A stretch of DNA of 9,174 bases. Origin: Acidobacteriota bacterium. Lineage in GTDB: Bacteria; Acidobacteriota; Terriglobia; Terriglobales; Acidobacteriaceae. Position numbers and translations under genes: made by a program. Under the pieces are notes generated by a model. The model saw only the letters and a program-made list of their open reading frames with translations. It had not been told where the DNA came from and made no database searches. This document shows, in pieces, positions 7,154 through 9,174 of the stretch; the stretch's first letter is position 1; each line of letters begins with the position of its first letter. Where the stretch lies: NCBI GenBank assembly GCA_021782675.1, contig JAJXUS010000055.1:1-9174 (forward strand), in the 5' to 3' direction.

Positions 7154-8239
7154 ATGCTTCCCCTTGCCGGTCTATCTCGAATACTTTTTTTCGCCGCTGC
7201 TTTTGCAGCCGCGGCCGCGCCGCTTCACGCCTTCGCGCAGCAGGGTAACCCTGTCTCTGGCCAGCCTTCCAGTTCCAGGGCGCGCAAGCTCTTTTCGGAT
7301 GCGCTGGACTGGCAGCGCCGCGGTGAGGAAAACAACGCGATCAGCAGCTTCCGCAAAGCCAACAAAGAGGATGGTGGCCGCTGCTTCGAGTGCGTGCGCC
7401 GCGCCTACACCCTGGCCATGGGGATTGACGACTTTAAAACCGCCCGAGCCGCTGTTGACGAAGGAATGGCGGCAGCCAACACAGATGCCGACCGTGCCCT
7501 CATGCAATTCTGGCTGGGCATGGCATGGCAGCGGGAAGGGGTCCAGGACAGGATCGACAAGGACTTTGTTGAGAGCTGCGAGGCGTTCAAAGCCGCGCTT
7601 GCCCTCGATCCGGCGTTCACGGCCACGCACTTCAGCGATGGCGTTTCCTTTGCGCATCTTCATCAGGACGACAACGCGCGCGCGCAGTTCACCGCATTTC
7701 TCAAGCAGGACAAGGAACTACCTGCGTTGCACCCGCGGGCCAGGCGCTTTCTTGAAAATCTGGATCTTGCCCGCGCCCGCATGGCGCCCGCCTTCTCCAT
7801 CACCACGCTCGACGGCCGGCAAGTCTCGCTCGACAGCTTGGCCGGCAAGGTCGTGCTTGTTGATTTCTGGGCCACCTGGTGCGGGCCTTGCATTGAAGCG
7901 CTGCCCCACCTGCGCAAAATCGTGCAGGAGTTTCACAATCAGCCCTTCGTTGCTCTCAGCGTCAGCGTTGACGAAGACGCTGGCAAGTGGGAGAAATTTG
8001 TCAAGGCCAATGGCATGACCTGGCCGCAATATCATGACGGCGGTTCCGGCATCTCTCTCGCCGCGCTATTCGGCGTGCACCAGGTTCCGGCCACATTTAG
8101 CATCAATGCCGATGGCGTTCTTGAAGACCAGCATCTGGTCGGGGATCAGCATATTGACGACAAGCTGAAGAAGCTCATCGATCAGGCTGTCGCAGCACAG
8201 AATCGCAGTTCCCCGACCGCCTCATCCTCTCATCCCTGA
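7154..8239 (+). CDS. Exported TPR-containing TlpA-family thioredoxin-like protein
   Basis: A 361-residue envelope protein that probably reduces or exchanges disulfides outside the cytoplasm. An N-terminal signal peptide (Leu/Ala-rich core, probable cleavage after AFA near residue 29) starts exactly at the ATG at 7154, which supports this start although only a weak AGAG-like site precedes it. Residues about 45-205 look helical and TPR-like, with alternating Ala/Phe/Leu and the block AFKAALALDP. Residues about 213-345 form an AhpC/TSA-Redoxin/TlpA-type thioredoxin fold with active site W242-C243-G244-P245-C246 and cis-proline P312 in HQVPATF. The FWATWCGPC motif and the segment KWEKFVKANGMTWP are typical of TlpA/ResA proteins. 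An extra CxxC, C77-F-E-C80, lies in the TPR part. The specific client is unknown; no cytochrome-biogenesis gene is adjacent. The gene faces its convergent neighbour across only 20 bp, with no clear terminator between them. Confidence 0.85.
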   Translation: MLPLAGLSRILFFAAAFAAAAAPLHAFAQQGNPVSGQPSSSRARKLFSDALDWQRRGEENNAISSFRKANKEDGGRCFECVRRAYTLAMGIDDFKTARAAVDEGMAAANTDADRALMQFWLGMAWQREGVQDRIDKDFVESCEAFKAALALDPAFTATHFSDGVSFAHLHQDDNARAQFTAFLKQDKELPALHPRARRFLENLDLARARMAPAFSITTLDGRQVSLDSLAGKVVLVDFWATWCGPCIEALPHLRKIVQEFHNQPFVALSVSVDEDAGKWEKFVKANGMTWPQYHDGGSGISLAALFGVHQVPATFSINADGVLEDQHLVGDQHIDDKLKKLIDQAVAAQNRSSPTASSSHP

Positions 8240-8259
8240 AGTGTCGCGCCCAACTCCGC

Positions 8260-9174
8260 TTACGCCGTCTCTGGGATCTCCAGGATTGTCGTCTGCTGAA
8301 ACCTCGCGAGCCGGCCAGCCGCGAGAGCCGCGACCAGGCTCAAAGCAGCAGCCATTGTGAGCCACAGAGCGGGAGCCGCGCGATTCCCCGTTTCATGAAT
8401 CAGGAAGGTCGCAATCGCCGGCGTAAAGCCGCCGAAGAGAGTGGTAGCGAGGCTGAACGATAGCGAAAAACCCACCGTGCGGATCTTCTCCGGCATCAGA
8501 TCCACAAGAAATGGAACCATGGCACCGTTATAGATTCCGAATAGAAACGAATACCAAAGCTCCGCGCTCGCCAGCCGGTACGCGCTTGGCGCGCTCACCA
8601 GCCAAAGCATCGCCGGATAGGCTGTCATCATGCACAGCAGTGGAAGCGCAATCAACACGGGCCGACATCCAATGCGATCTGCAATCATCCCTCCCAGCGG
8701 AAGCCACAGCAAATTGGAGAGTCCTACGCACAAGATTACGTACATGCTCTTCGTGATACTCAGGTGAAGGGCGCGCTGCGCAAAGGTCGGCGTGTAAGCG
8801 GTGATGAGATAGAAAGTCGTGGTGGTGAGCACGGTCAAAAGAAAGCCGACAAAGATTCTTCGCCAGCTTTGCAGAACAATTGCGAATGTCTCCCGGGACG
8901 ACTGCGTGTGGTGAGCCGTTTGAAATGCGTGCGTCTCTTCGAGCGAGCGGGTCAGCCAAACCAGGACGGGAATAATCATGCATCCGATAATGAAGGGCAC
9001 TCTCCAGCCCCACGATGCCATTTCCGCCGGAGCCACGCGCAGAGTGAGAGCAATGCCAATCACCGCCGTGAAGATCACGGCCACCTGCTGACTTCCAGAT
9101 TGCCAAGAGCAATAGAATCCGCGATGCCCGGGCGTTGCAATCTCCTGCAGATATACCGAAACGCCTCCCAGTTC
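8260..9174 (-). CDS. MFS transporter, metabolite:H+ symporter (MHS) family, probably citrate/tricarboxylate type; 5' end outside window
   Basis: An inner-membrane proton symporter of the major facilitator superfamily. The frame stays open to the right edge of the window, so the 305 residues seen are the C-terminal two thirds of a protein usually about 430 long; a GTG at 9084 is internal, not the start. The edge sequence ELGGVSVYLQEIATPGHRGF, then Y-C-S-W-Q-S-G-S-Q-Q, is the MHS signature region after TM4 and is closest, by memory, to CitA/TcuC citrate and tricarballylate symporters. About eight membrane segments follow, with the central hydrophilic loop (SLEETHAFQ to SWRRI) between the two halves and the GGMIADRIGCRP loop typical of MFS repeats. 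Other MHS substrates (proline/betaine, shikimate, alpha-ketoglutarate) cannot be excluded. It is convergent with the thioredoxin gene. Confidence 0.82.
   Translation of the reverse strand, partial: ELGGVSVYLQEIATPGHRGFYCSWQSGSQQVAVIFTAVIGIALTLRVAPAEMASWGWRVPFIIGCMIIPVLVWLTRSLEETHAFQTAHHTQSSRETFAIVLQSWRRIFVGFLLTVLTTTTFYLITAYTPTFAQRALHLSITKSMYVILCVGLSNLLWLPLGGMIADRIGCRPVLIALPLLCMMTAYPAMLWLVSAPSAYRLASAELWYSFLFGIYNGAMVPFLVDLMPEKIRTVGFSLSFSLATTLFGGFTPAIATFLIHETGNRAAPALWLTMAAALSLVAALAAGRLARFQQTTILEIPETA

Overview
The window looks like a chromosomal stretch of a GC-rich soil bacterium. I infer Acidobacteriota (Terriglobales/Acidobacteriaceae-like) from two gene types common there: a very long TolB-propeller/amidohydrolase fusion and a TPR-TlpA thioredoxin with a signal peptide. 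This rests on recognised protein sequence, not on a search. I see no insertion sequence, CRISPR array, phage gene or replication origin.

Layout, left to right. (1) Bases 1 to about 128 encode an internal piece of a PhoX-family (DUF839) phosphatase. Its similarity stops abruptly, and by about base 270 the sequence is in the first propeller of a secreted amidohydrolase whose N-terminus and signal peptide are missing. Two unrelated partial genes are therefore joined within about 150 bp, either by a deletion or by an assembly chimera. (2) The rest of the amidohydrolase runs to 3352. (3) From 3461 to 4969 lies a MocR-type regulator (GntR winged helix plus aminotransferase-like PLP domain). After a 213-bp leader it is followed on the same strand by a RocA/PruA-type L-glutamate gamma-semialdehyde (P5C) dehydrogenase, 5183-6748. 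(4) A tRNA-Pro(CGG) with an encoded CCA end lies on the minus strand at 6795-6871. (5) After a non-coding stretch of about 280 bp comes an exported TPR-TlpA thioredoxin-like protein (7154-8239). (6) A convergent MHS-family MFS transporter, probably for citrate or a related tricarboxylate, runs off the right edge (8260-9174, minus strand).

The most coherent functional unit is the regulator-dehydrogenase pair. The 10-mer ATCTGGATCT occurs both in the likely regulator promoter (3423-3432) and in the leader of the dehydrogenase (4983-4992). In the second place it sits in a cluster of six CTGG half-sites within 74 bp. This suggests a self-regulated circuit in which a PLP-dependent sensor controls the last oxidative step of proline/arginine/ornithine breakdown to glutamate, analogous to GabR and gabTD. 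This is an inference from sequence pattern and family knowledge. The other genes appear to be independent housekeeping or accessory genes. No clearly unprecedented system is visible.
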